From JAODBQ01 sp047602055 (GTDB lineage: Bacteria; Actinomycetota; Acidimicrobiia; Acidimicrobiales; Ilumatobacteraceae), in the NCBI GenBank assembly GCA_047602055.1, contig JASGIG010000001.1:1550001-1614000 (forward strand): DNA of 64,000 nt, given 5' to 3'. The notes beneath the pieces were generated by a model. It searched no databases and had not been told where the DNA came from. It worked only from the letters and a program-made list of their open reading frames with translations. The position numbers and the translations under genes were made by a program. This document shows, one piece after another, positions 39,618 to 47,726 of this stretch. Numbering within the stretch: position 1 is the stretch's first letter; each line of letters opens with the position of its first letter.

Positions 39618-40875
39618 GTGCTCGGTCGCCGCGAGACGACGGTCGTGGTCATCGGTGCCGGGCACGCCGGGTTGGCGATGAGCCGCCGCCTCACCGAGCG
39701 CTCGATCGACCACGTGGTCCTCGAGCGCGGCGAGGTGGCGAGCTCGTGGCGCACCGAGCGCTGGGACTCGCTGCGCCTGCTGACCCCGAACTGGATGAAC
39801 CGCCTCCCCGGGCAGACCGGTGCCGTCGACGATCCCGACGGCTTCACCGACGTCGCCGGTCTGGTGACGGCGCTGTCGGCCTACGCCGCCGACATCGCCG
39901 CACCGGTGCAGACCGGCACGACGGTCACCCGCGTCCGCCGCGCCGAGGGCGGCTACACCGTCGCCACCGATCGCGGCACGTGGCGGTGCCGCGCGCTGGT
40001 GATCGCCTCGGGGGCGTGCAACGTGGCCAACGTCCCGGCGCTCGCCGCCGGGATCCCCGCCGGCATCGTCCAGCTGACGCCGATGACCTACCGCTCGCCG
40101 CCGCGACCTGCCCGACGGCGGCGTGCTGGTCGTCGGCGCGTCGGCGACGGGCGTGCAACTGGCCGAGGAGATCCAGGCCAGCGGCCGCCCGGTGACGCTG
40201 TCGGTCGGCGAGCACGTCCGCCTGCCGCGCCGCCATCGCGGCCGCGACATCCTGCGCTGGATGGACGCCGCCGGCGTCCTCGACGAGCGCTGGGACCAGA
40301 TCGACGATCTCGTCCGCGCCCGCAACCTGCCGTCACCCCAGCTGATCGGGTCGCCCGAGGCGCGCACGATCGACCTCGCCACGCTCACCGCGCACGGGGT
40401 GCGGCTGGTCGGGCGGATCGGCCGCGTCGACGGCGGCTTCGCCCGCTTCGCCGGCTCGCTGGCCAACGTCGTCGCCCTCGCCGACCTCAAGCTGCAGCGG
40501 CTGCTGCGCCGCGTCGACGAGTGGGCGGTCGCGGCCGGCGTGGAGGCGGCCGAGGCCGCGGGGTTCGAGCCGACGGCGGTGCCGGCGCGTCCGGTGCTGG
40601 AGCTGGACCTGCGCTCGGGAGAGATCGCCGCGGTCGTCTGGGCGACCGGGTACCGGCCGGATCACCGCTGGCTCGACGTCCCGGTGCTCGATCGCAAGGG
40701 CCGCATCGCTCACGCCGGCGGCATCGTCACCGGCGCCCCCGGCATGTACGTCCTCGGGCAGAACCTGCTGCGGACGCGCCGCTCGAACTTCATCGCCGGG
40801 GCGAGTGCCGACACCGCCGCGGTGGCCGACGCCATCTCGCTGGCGCTCGCCAACCGTCATAGCCTCGGCGCGTGA
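39618..40875 (+). CDS. Flavin-dependent monooxygenase, NAD(P)-binding type (frameshift)
   Basis: About 418 aa. FAD-binding motif GAGHAGLA is near the N-terminus, with ERGEVASSWRTERWDSLRLL, the class B monooxygenase/FMO pattern. The second Rossmann motif GASATGVQLAEE follows, then WATGYRPDHRWL and VLGQNLLRTRRSNFIAG at the end. The first 160 residues and the rest are in different frames, with one base extra at about 40097-40103. I took the GTG at 39618 (MLGRRETTVVVIGAGHAG); GTGs at 39597 and 39600 are alternatives. It follows the OsmC-methyltransferase-OsmC genes and overlaps the GrpB-like gene by GTGA. Confidence 0.8.
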
Positions 40876-41408
40876 GCCGACCGGAGTTCGTCACGCCGCA
40901 GGTGGTCCACGACGCGCCGGTGCTCCTCGCCGATCCCGACCCGGCATGGGCGGACGCGTTCGCCGCCGAGGCGGCGCGGCTGCGCGGCGCGCTGGGAGAG
41001 CGGGCGCTGGCCGTCGAGCACGTCGGGTCGACATCGGTGCCGGGTCTGGCGGCCAAGCCGATCGTCGACATCGTCCTGGTCGTCGCCGACACCACCGACG
41101 AGGCCGCATACGTGCCGGACATGGAGGCGGCCGGCTACGTCCTGCACCTCCGCGAGCCGGACTGGTTCGAGCACCGGTTGTTCAAGCGGTTCGACGTCGA
41201 CGTCAACCTGCACGCGTTCCCCGACGGCTGCCCGGAGGTCGACCGGATGCTGGCGTTCCGCGACCACCTGCGCGCCGACGACGCCGACCGTCGTCTGTAC
41301 GAGGACACCAAGCGGGCACTGGCCGTGCGGCGCTGGCGGTACGTGCAGGACTACGCCGACGCCAAGAGCGACGTGGTGGCCGAGATCATGGGACGGGCAC
41401 TCGGCTGA
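40872..41408 (+). CDS. GrpB family protein (UPF0157)
   Basis: 178 aa. The family signature AVEHVGSTSVPGLAAKPIVDIVLVV is present, with LFKRFDVDVNLHAFPDGCPE downstream. GrpB proteins have a nucleotidyltransferase-like fold of uncertain activity and are often found fused to CoaE. The GTG start overlaps the stop of the monooxygenase (GTGA), so it is co-translated with it. Confidence 0.87.
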   Translation: MSRPEFVTPQVVHDAPVLLADPDPAWADAFAAEAARLRGALGERALAVEHVGSTSVPGLAAKPIVDIVLVVADTTDEAAYVPDMEAAGYVLHLREPDWFEHRLFKRFDVDVNLHAFPDGCPEVDRMLAFRDHLRADDADRRLYEDTKRALAVRRWRYVQDYADAKSDVVAEIMGRALG

Positions 41409-41421
41409 CACACTGATCCGC

Positions 41422-42249
41422 ATGTCCGACGCCCCCTGGTACCTGCCCGTCGGCGACGAGGTCGAGCTGTTCGAGGCCGCGTACCACGCCCGCCTGCCCG
41501 TGCTGCTGAAGGGGCCGACGGGCTGTGGCAAGACGCGCTTCGTCGAGCACATGGCCTGGCGGCTGCGCCCCGGACGGAGCGAAGCGACGAATTCGGAGCG
41601 TCACAGCGGGGCGACGTCGCTGATCACCGTCGCCTGCCACGAGGACCTCACCGCCACGGACCTCGTCGGCCGCTACCTGCTGGCCGGCGACGAGACGGTG
41701 TGGATCGACGGGCCGCTGACGCGGGCGGTGCGCACGGGTTCGATCTGCTACCTCGACGAGATCGTCGAGGCCCGCAAGGACACCACCGTGGTGATCCACT
41801 CGCTGACCGACCACCGGCGGGTGCTGCCGATCGAGAAGACCGGCGAGCAGCTCGACGCCCACCCCGACTTCCTGCTCGTGATCTCCTACAACCCCGGCTA
41901 CCAGAGCGTCCTCAAGGACCTCAAGCCGTCGACGCGCCAGCGCTTCGTCAGCCTCGAGTTCGACTACCCGGCGCCCGAGGTCGAGGCGACGATCGTCGGC
42001 CACGAGGGCGGCGTCGGCGAGGTGCTCGCCGCCCGCCTCGCCGAGATCGGTTGGCGGGTGCGCGACCTGAGCGAGCACGGCTTCGAGGAAGGGGTCAGCA
42101 CCCGCCTGCTGGTCTACGCCGCGCAGCTGTGCGCCCGTGGCGTCGAGGCCCGGCGGGCCTGCGACGTCGCCGTCGTGCGCGCCGTCAGCGACGACCCCGA
42201 CGTCCAGCAGGCGGTGGCCGACATCGTCGACGTCGTGTTGCCGCGATGA
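41422..42249 (+). CDS. MoxR-type AAA+ ATPase, CbbQ/NorQ-like (with an in-frame insertion)
   Basis: 275 aa. Walker A GPTGCGKT is at residues 32-39, Walker B CYLDEIVEAR, and the CbbQ-type run ISYNPGYQSVLKDLKPSTRQRFVSLEFDYP. CbbQ/NorQ ATPases act with a vWA partner (CbbO/NorD) as a chaperone that activates a metalloenzyme. Between HMAWRL and LITVACHEDL there are about 17 extra residues (RPGRSEATNSERHSGATS), encoded at about 41566-41618, absent from the family pattern and of unusual composition. The vWA partner follows at 42305; the only plausible client nearby is not obvious, since neither rubisco nor nitric oxide reductase is here. Confidence 0.85.
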   Translation: MSDAPWYLPVGDEVELFEAAYHARLPVLLKGPTGCGKTRFVEHMAWRLRPGRSEATNSERHSGATSLITVACHEDLTATDLVGRYLLAGDETVWIDGPLTRAVRTGSICYLDEIVEARKDTTVVIHSLTDHRRVLPIEKTGEQLDAHPDFLLVISYNPGYQSVLKDLKPSTRQRFVSLEFDYPAPEVEATIVGHEGGVGEVLAARLAEIGWRVRDLSEHGFEEGVSTRLLVYAAQLCARGVEARRACDVAVVRAVSDDPDVQQAVADIVDVVLPR

Positions 42250-42286
42250 GTGATGAGCCGATCTGTCCGGCTCACAGCTCATCGCG
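42242..42286 (+). other. Long two-part hairpin between CbbQ-like and CbbO-like genes
   Basis: Outer stem CGCGATGAG pairs with CTCATCGCG (9 bp). After a 3x3 internal loop the inner stem TGAGCCG pairs with CGGCTCA (7 bp) around loop ATCTGTC. The CbbQ-like stop codon lies within the left arm. No T-run follows and the downstream gene starts 19 bp later, so an RNA-processing or attenuating intercistronic structure is more likely than a full terminator. Confidence 0.7.
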
Positions 42287-42304
42287 ACTCGACCGGCGGG
42301 TCGG

Positions 42305-44191
42305 ATGGTGGCGGTCGCGGTGACGGTGCGGTTCGACGAGGTGCAGCGGGCGGCGGCGATGTTCGCCGAGGCACTGCTCGGGCGGCCGGTGCGCTTCGAG
42401 GTCGACGCCGGGCAGCACCCGTCGGGGCGCCGGCCGCTGACGAGCCTGCACGGCGAGACCGTCGTCGTCGTGCCCGAGCAGATCGGCGCGTTCGGCGACC
42501 GCGGTCTGGACCGCGTCGCCTTCCGCCACGCCGTGCTGCACCAGGCCGGCTACGAGCTGTTCGGCACGCGCACCTTCGACGTGCGCGGCTTCCTCGCCGC
42601 CCACCCCGACCGTCCCGGCCTGCCGGCCGTGTTCGCGGCGATCGAGGAGTGGCGCGTCGACGCCCACGTCGCCCGCCGCTTCCCGGGCGCGGCGGCCGAC
42701 GTCGCCCGCGTCCAGCAGCTCGACGCGCCACGGCCGAGCCCGGCAATGGCCGCGGTGCTCGCCGGGCTCGACCGGCGCGGCGACCTGCATCGCTGGACCG
42801 TCGCCGATGCCGCCGAGCTGGCGCTGACGCTGTGCCCGGTCGGCGAGGTGAGCGAGGACCTCGAGCTCGTGCTCGAATCCGTGCCCGACGGGCCGGCGAC
42901 CGTCGGGCCGGGTGGTGCCGACGGCGACCGGGTCGAGCAGGAGACGACGATGCCGAACGTCCTCGGCTTCGTCGTCGACCTCGACGACGCGCCGGGCCTC
43001 GACGGGGACGGCGCGGTCGGCGACGGCGAGCTGCCCGCCGAGGCGCCGCGCCGCCCGCCGACCGAGGGTCACGCCGACGAGCCGCGCCCGTCGGTGCCGG
43101 TGCACGTCGCCGCCACGCCGGGCCAGCCGGGTGCCGGGCGCAGCTGGCTGTACGACGAGTGGGACCACCTCGGCCAGCGCTACCTCACGGCGTGGTGCCG
43201 GGTGAACGAGCGCCCGCTGCGCGGCGGCGACCCCGGGTTCATCGCCGACGTCCGCCGCCGCCACGCCGCGCTGACACGCCAGGTGCGCCACCAGTTCGCG
43301 CGAATCACCCCGCAGACGTGGCGGCGGATGCGCCGCGAGCGCGACGGCGGCGAGCTGGATCTCGACGAGGTGGTCGCCGCGATGGTCGACCGCCGCGCCG
43401 GCTCGATCGACGACGACCACCTCCACGTCCGCCAGGTGCGCGGCGCCCGCGAGGTGGCCGCCGTGTTCCTGCTCGACATGAGCTCGTCGACGTCGACGCC
43501 GGTCGACCCACCGCCACCCGTGCAGTACGTCGAGCCCGACGAGCCGGACACGATCCTGTACCGCGGCTCGCCGTGGGACGAGGACGAGTCGCCCGCGCCG
43601 CAGGGACCGACGGTGCTCGACGTCGCCAAGGAGTCGCTGGCGGTGATCTGCGACGCGCTGCACCTGCTCGGCGACGAGCACGCCATCTACGGTTTCAGCG
43701 GTGCCGGGCGCGACGGCGTCGAGCTGTACGTCGCCAAGGACTTCGGCGAGCACCCGTCGGCGCGCACCTGGGCGCGTCTCGCGGCGATGCAGCCGCGCTC
43801 GTACACGCGCATGGGCCCGGCGATCCGCCACGCCACGGCAACGCTGCGCCGCCACGCGGCGCGCACCCGCTTCCTCGTCGTCGTGTCCGACGGCTACCCG
43901 CAGGACCGCGACTACGGGCCGCGCCGCGGCGACTCGGCATACGGCGTCGCCGACACGGCCAAGGCGCTGGAGGAGGCCGAGCGCCGCGGCATCGTCACGT
44001 TCTGCATCACCGTCGACCCCTCCGGCCACGACTACCTGCGGGTGATGTGCCCGGGCGAGCGCTATGCGGTGATCGACGACGTCGCCGCGCTGCCCCTCGA
44101 GCTGCCCAAGCTGTACCGCGCCCTCGACGCGCAGGTCGCGGCGCGCCGGAGCAGCGGCGGGGTCGGCCGCCGGGCAAGCTGGGCAACGTGA
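42305..44191 (+). CDS. vWA-domain protein, CbbO/NorD-like
   Basis: 628 aa. The N-terminal half is helical (RFDEVQRAAAMFAEALLGRP) and the middle is low in complexity and acidic. The C-terminal von Willebrand A domain has MIDAS motif DMSSSTS at about residue 390, with the later SDGYPQDRDYG metal-site loop. CbbO/NorD proteins team with CbbQ/NorQ ATPases to insert or remodel metal or cofactor in a client enzyme. It lies 55 bp downstream of the ATPase gene and overlaps the next gene by GTGA. Confidence 0.84.
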   Translation: MVAVAVTVRFDEVQRAAAMFAEALLGRPVRFEVDAGQHPSGRRPLTSLHGETVVVVPEQIGAFGDRGLDRVAFRHAVLHQAGYELFGTRTFDVRGFLAAHPDRPGLPAVFAAIEEWRVDAHVARRFPGAAADVARVQQLDAPRPSPAMAAVLAGLDRRGDLHRWTVADAAELALTLCPVGEVSEDLELVLESVPDGPATVGPGGADGDRVEQETTMPNVLGFVVDLDDAPGLDGDGAVGDGELPAEAPRRPPTEGHADEPRPSVPVHVAATPGQPGAGRSWLYDEWDHLGQRYLTAWCRVNERPLRGGDPGFIADVRRRHAALTRQVRHQFARITPQTWRRMRRERDGGELDLDEVVAAMVDRRAGSIDDDHLHVRQVRGAREVAAVFLLDMSSSTSTPVDPPPPVQYVEPDEPDTILYRGSPWDEDESPAPQGPTVLDVAKESLAVICDALHLLGDEHAIYGFSGAGRDGVELYVAKDFGEHPSARTWARLAAMQPRSYTRMGPAIRHATATLRRHAARTRFLVVVSDGYPQDRDYGPRRGDSAYGVADTAKALEEAERRGIVTFCITVDPSGHDYLRVMCPGERYAVIDDVAALPLELPKLYRALDAQVAARRSSGGVGRRASWAT

Positions 44192-45411
44192 CCCAGGTGA
44201 ACGACGGCGGATCCACGGACCGCGCCGTCATCCTGGGCGCCCCTGCGACGGAACCCGCCGCACCCGAGCGGCCCCGCCAGACCTGGGCGGACGTGCCGTG
44301 GGCGACGATCGTCGCCTCCGTCGGCGTCGTCCTCGGCACGTACATCCTCGTCCAGGTCGTGCTGATGACGGTCCAGGTCATCAGCTGGATCGTCGTCGCC
44401 GGCTTCTTCGCGATCGTCCTCGCCCCGGCCACCCGCCGGGTGCAGACGCGCGTCGGTGGGCGGCGCAACGTGGCCACCGGCGTCGTCGTGTTCACCACGC
44501 TCGGGACGGTCTTCGGGCTCCTCACGCTGTTCCTGCTGCCGGTGCGCACCCAGCTGATCAACATCGTCACCGACCTGCCCGGCACGATCGACGATGCCGC
44601 CGCCGGCACCGGCCCGATCGGCAGCCTGGTCACCAAGCTGCACCTGCAGAGCCTCGTGCAGGACCACCAGCGGGAGCTCAACGACTTCGCCGAGCGACTG
44701 AGCAGCTCTTCGTTCCAGTACCTGACAGCGGTGCTCAGCGGCCTGATCGCGTTCTTGACGATCACCGTGCTGACGTTCCTGTTCCTCAGCCAGACGCGCA
44801 TCATGGGCCAGGCCGCGCTGAACCTGGTGCCGGCCCGGCGCCGTGAGGCCGTGCGGACGACGACCCTCGACGCCGCCGCGGCGGTGTCGGGCTACATGAT
44901 CGGCAACCTGATCATCAGTGCCATCGCCGGGACGACGGCGGTGATCTGTCTGCTGGTGCTCGGCGTGCCGAGTGCGTTCGTGCTCGCGCTGTTCGTCGCC
45001 GTCGCGGACCTCGTCCCGCTCGTCGGGGCGACCATCGGGGCGATCGTCGCCAGCCTCGCTGCCTTCTTCCACTCGCCGACGGCCGGGATCATCGCCGTGA
45101 TCTTCTTCGTCGTCTACCAGCAGATCGAGAACGGCGTCCTGTACCCGGCGGTGATGGCCAGGCGGGTGAAGATCAACCCGCTCGTCGTCCTGCTCAGCGT
45201 GCTGCTCAGCGTGGCGATCTTCGGCTTCGTCGGCGCACTGCTCGCCGTGCCGTTCGCCGGCGCGATCCAGGTTGCGGTCAAGGCCGTGCAGATGGAGCGG
45301 CGGCGGGAGAAGCTCGTCGTCGCCGAGACGCCGCAGAGCCGGCGAAGGCGCCGGCGGCGGGCGATCGAGGAGCTGTCGAGCCCGGCCGCGCCGGGTGGGC
45401 CGACGACCTGA
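44188..45411 (+). CDS. AI-2E family transporter
   Basis: 407 aa polytopic membrane protein. N-terminal helix pair (ATIVASVGVVLGTYILVQ and SWIVVAGFFAIVLAP), a long soluble segment, then the C-terminal helix bundle with LVPLVGATIGAIVASL and YQQIENGVLYPAVMARRVKINPLVVLLSVLL, the usual signature of this family. Members export quorum signals or act as Na+/H+ antiporters; the substrate is unknown. Its basic C-terminal tail includes a run of arginines. The GTG start overlaps the vWA stop (GTGA). Confidence 0.88.
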   Translation: MTQVNDGGSTDRAVILGAPATEPAAPERPRQTWADVPWATIVASVGVVLGTYILVQVVLMTVQVISWIVVAGFFAIVLAPATRRVQTRVGGRRNVATGVVVFTTLGTVFGLLTLFLLPVRTQLINIVTDLPGTIDDAAAGTGPIGSLVTKLHLQSLVQDHQRELNDFAERLSSSSFQYLTAVLSGLIAFLTITVLTFLFLSQTRIMGQAALNLVPARRREAVRTTTLDAAAAVSGYMIGNLIISAIAGTTAVICLLVLGVPSAFVLALFVAVADLVPLVGATIGAIVASLAAFFHSPTAGIIAVIFFVVYQQIENGVLYPAVMARRVKINPLVVLLSVLLSVAIFGFVGALLAVPFAGAIQVAVKAVQMERRREKLVVAETPQSRRRRRRRAIEELSSPAAPGGPTT

Positions 45412-45483
45412 CCGGTCGGGACCTTCGGCACTGTCGATCGCGTGGCGTGCGGGGCACCGTGGTCCCGAGCAGGAGGGCCAGCG

Positions 45484-45987
45484 ATGAGTCAGGCAGCGCA
45501 GCAGTCGCCGATCACGACGATCGACGACGAGTGGGTGACCACGTTCGAACCGCTCGATCTCGACGAGTGCTGGGAGCTGATCGGGGTGGCCGCGGTGACC
45601 GGCGTCGGCCGGGTCGGCTTCACGGGAGCGGACGGCCCGCAGGTCCTCCCCGTCAACTTCGCCGTGGCCCGCCGCTCGATCGTGCTGCGCACGGCCGGCA
45701 GCACGATGCTCGCCGCGCTCGGGACGGGTTCCGACGTGGCCTTCGAGGTCGACCACCTGCAACCCGGGCACCGCACCGGCTGGAGCGTCGTCGTCCATGG
45801 CCGGATGTGGCCGCTGCACGACCCCGACCGGCTGCTCGACGACGACGTCCTGCGCCTGCACCCGTGGGCCGCCGGCAACCGTGACCAGTGGCTGCGCATC
45901 GTCCCCGGTTCCGTCACCGGCCGAGCCATCTGCCGCCGCCGCCTCCCCGCCGACGGCGTCCCTCTGCCGTACATGTTGCCTGATTGA
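45484..45987 (+). CDS. Pyridoxamine 5'-phosphate oxidase-fold protein
   Basis: 167 aa. Flavin- or F420-binding split-barrel of the Pyridox_ox_2 type: LDLDECWELIGVAAVTGVGRVGF, VLPVNFAVARRSIVLRTA and SVVVHGRMWPL. Function could be an F420- or FMN-dependent reductase; the sequence does not decide. Its ATG has an AGGAGG ribosome-binding site. The stop is followed at once by a copy of the dispersed element. Confidence 0.84.
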   Translation: MSQAAQQSPITTIDDEWVTTFEPLDLDECWELIGVAAVTGVGRVGFTGADGPQVLPVNFAVARRSIVLRTAGSTMLAALGTGSDVAFEVDHLQPGHRTGWSVVVHGRMWPLHDPDRLLDDDVLRLHPWAAGNRDQWLRIVPGSVTGRAICRRRLPADGVPLPYMLPD

Positions 45988-46066
45988 CGTTCGTGCTCGG
46001 TCGTCGCAAATCGGCTCCCGTCGCCTGCCGTGCTCGCCGCCTCCGCTTCGCTTTGGCGCTCGCCGC
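45988..46066 (+). repeat. Post-stop dispersed element, copy D
   Basis: Begins at the base after the PPOX stop. The hairpin at 46003-46015 has diverged in both arms (GTCGC-AAA-TCGGC) but four of five pairs still form, one as a T-G wobble. This is the copy with a C-G pair at the middle position, where copies A, B, C and E have A-T and F has G-C. Confidence 0.85.
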
Positions 46067-46071
46067 GCCTC

Positions 46072-46134
46072 GTGTCAGTGACGGTGGCCGGCAGCTCCTA
46101 CGGTGTCGTGATCTTCGAGGTGGAGGACGGCTGA
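46072..46134 (+). other. Orphan 20-codon reading frame, possible gene tail
   Basis: A GTG-to-TGA frame encoding MSVTVAGSSYGVVIFEVEDG lies between element copy D and the hydrolase at 46135. The peptide looks like the last beta-hairpin of a small ferredoxin-like-fold protein, and its stop touches the next start. It may be the remaining end of a lost gene. No ribosome-binding site is evident, and I cannot name a family. Confidence 0.3.
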
Positions 46135-46809
46135 GTGAGCACGTACGTGTTGGTACATGGGATCTGTCATGGGGCGTGGTGTTGGGAGTCGACGGCGGAG
46201 TCGTTGCGTGAGCGCGGTCACACGGCGATCGCCCTCGACCTGCCGTTGACGAGCCTGGAGGACGACGCCGCGGCGGTCGGCCGGGCGTTGGACGGGGTCG
46301 ACGGCCCGGCGATCCTCGTCGGCCACTCCTACGGCGGGCTGGTCATCTCCAAGGCGGCCGGGGGTCGTGACGACGTCGGCCACCTGGTCTACGTCGCCGC
46401 GGTGATGATCGACGGCGACGACGTCTTCCTCGTGCGCACCGCCGACTTCCCGGCGGTGCCGCTGGCCGAGCAGGCCGAGCTGACCGACGACGGGTGGATC
46501 ATCGTCAGCGCGGATGCGGCGCGGTCGTGCTTCTACAACGACTGCGACCCGGCAGCCGCCGACGCCGCCGCGGCGCGGATGCGGCCCACCGCCACCGCCT
46601 GCCTCGGCGTCCCGACGGGGGAGGAGCCGTGGCGGACCGTGCCGTCGACCTACCTGCTGTGCCAGCACGACGGGGCGATCCACCCCGAGATGCAACGGTG
46701 GATGTCGACCCGCGCCGGCGATGTCGTCGTCTTCGAGACCGACCACTCGCCGTTCATGTCGACGCCCGACGAGTTCATCGCCGTCCTCGACGGCATCGCC
46801 GTCGGGTAA
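46135..46809 (+). CDS. Alpha/beta-hydrolase (salicylate-esterase/hydroxynitrile-lyase type)
   Basis: 224 aa. HGICHGAWCW at the start, nucleophile elbow GHSYGG, and late DHSPFMSTPDEF with the catalytic His are the pattern of the MES/HNL group of alpha/beta-hydrolases. The acid residue is probably in CQHDGAIHPEMQ. Bacterial members are esterases of unknown substrate. GTG start; no obvious operon partners. Confidence 0.85.
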   Translation: MSTYVLVHGICHGAWCWESTAESLRERGHTAIALDLPLTSLEDDAAAVGRALDGVDGPAILVGHSYGGLVISKAAGGRDDVGHLVYVAAVMIDGDDVFLVRTADFPAVPLAEQAELTDDGWIIVSADAARSCFYNDCDPAAADAAAARMRPTATACLGVPTGEEPWRTVPSTYLLCQHDGAIHPEMQRWMSTRAGDVVVFETDHSPFMSTPDEFIAVLDGIAVG

Positions 46810-46857
46810 GGCGAGCGCATCGTCGTGCCGCACTCCCCGTGGAGTGCGCGCTTCGGC

Positions 46858-47685
46858 TCAGCGGCAGGTGCGATCGGAGCTGCGGGCGTCGACCACTCGG
46901 CGGCTGCGGTAGAGGTCGCCGTGACGCGCCGTCGCCCGCCACGGTCGTGCCAGGTCGAGCGCGACGTGAAGCTCGGGCGTCGATCGGTCGAGGGTCGCCA
47001 CGCACGGGTCCGTTGACGCGCCGGCGGTCGCCAGGTCGCGACCGTCGGGGCCGACGATCGTCGACGGCATCAGCGAGCGGCTCTGCCACGGCACCGACAG
47101 GCTCAGCCAGCAGCAGTTGATCGCCGCGAGCGCTCGGGCCTTGGTCAGGAAGATGTCGTCGATGGGCCACGCCGACAGCAGCAGGCAGTCGACGCCCAGG
47201 CGCTCGTACTCGGCGAACAGCTCCGGGAAGTTGACCTCGATGCAGATCAGGCAGCCGAAGCGGTAGCCGTCGACGTCGAACACGACGGGCTCGAAGCCGG
47301 GGCTGTAGAAGCGGGTGATCTCGGTGTTCGAGCAGAACCGCTTGTCGTAGCGATCGACGATCCGGCCTTCGTCGGAGATCACGTGCAGGCTGTTGTGGGG
47401 CCGGTGCGGTGGCGTCAGCGGGTGTGCCGAGCCGAGCACGACCCAGAGCCGCAGCTGCGCGGCGAGCCGAGCGATCTCGTCGGTCTCCGATCGGACGGCG
47501 TCCCAGTCGACGTCGTCCCAGTCGGCCACGACCTCCTTGGCGTAGCCGGACAGGAAGCCCTCCGAGAACTGGATCAACCGGGCCTGCGCCGCGGCGGCAC
47601 GCCTCATCAGGTCGCGAGCGACGATGCCGTTGGACCGAACGTCACCGCTTGCGACGGGTTGCGTCGTCGCGATCAGGACCGTCAT
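46858..47685 (-). CDS. Carbon-nitrogen hydrolase (nitrilase superfamily)
   Basis: 275 aa. The catalytic triad is visible as Glu42 (FSEGF), Lys115 (RYDKRFC) and Cys148 (CLICIEVNFPE). The superfamily hydrolyses amides, carbamoyl groups or nitriles; this member is closer to amidases than to plant-type nitrilases, but the substrate is open. The start is the ATG at 47685. It is followed upstream on the same strand by a universal stress protein gene. Confidence 0.87.
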   Translation of the reverse strand: MTVLIATTQPVASGDVRSNGIVARDLMRRAAAAQARLIQFSEGFLSGYAKEVVADWDDVDWDAVRSETDEIARLAAQLRLWVVLGSAHPLTPPHRPHNSLHVISDEGRIVDRYDKRFCSNTEITRFYSPGFEPVVFDVDGYRFGCLICIEVNFPELFAEYERLGVDCLLLSAWPIDDIFLTKARALAAINCCWLSLSVPWQSRSLMPSTIVGPDGRDLATAGASTDPCVATLDRSTPELHVALDLARPWRATARHGDLYRSRRVVDARSSDRTCR

Positions 47686-47726
47686 CGGCGCATCCTGACA
47701 GTCCGCGACACGCTTGCGCGTGCCGG

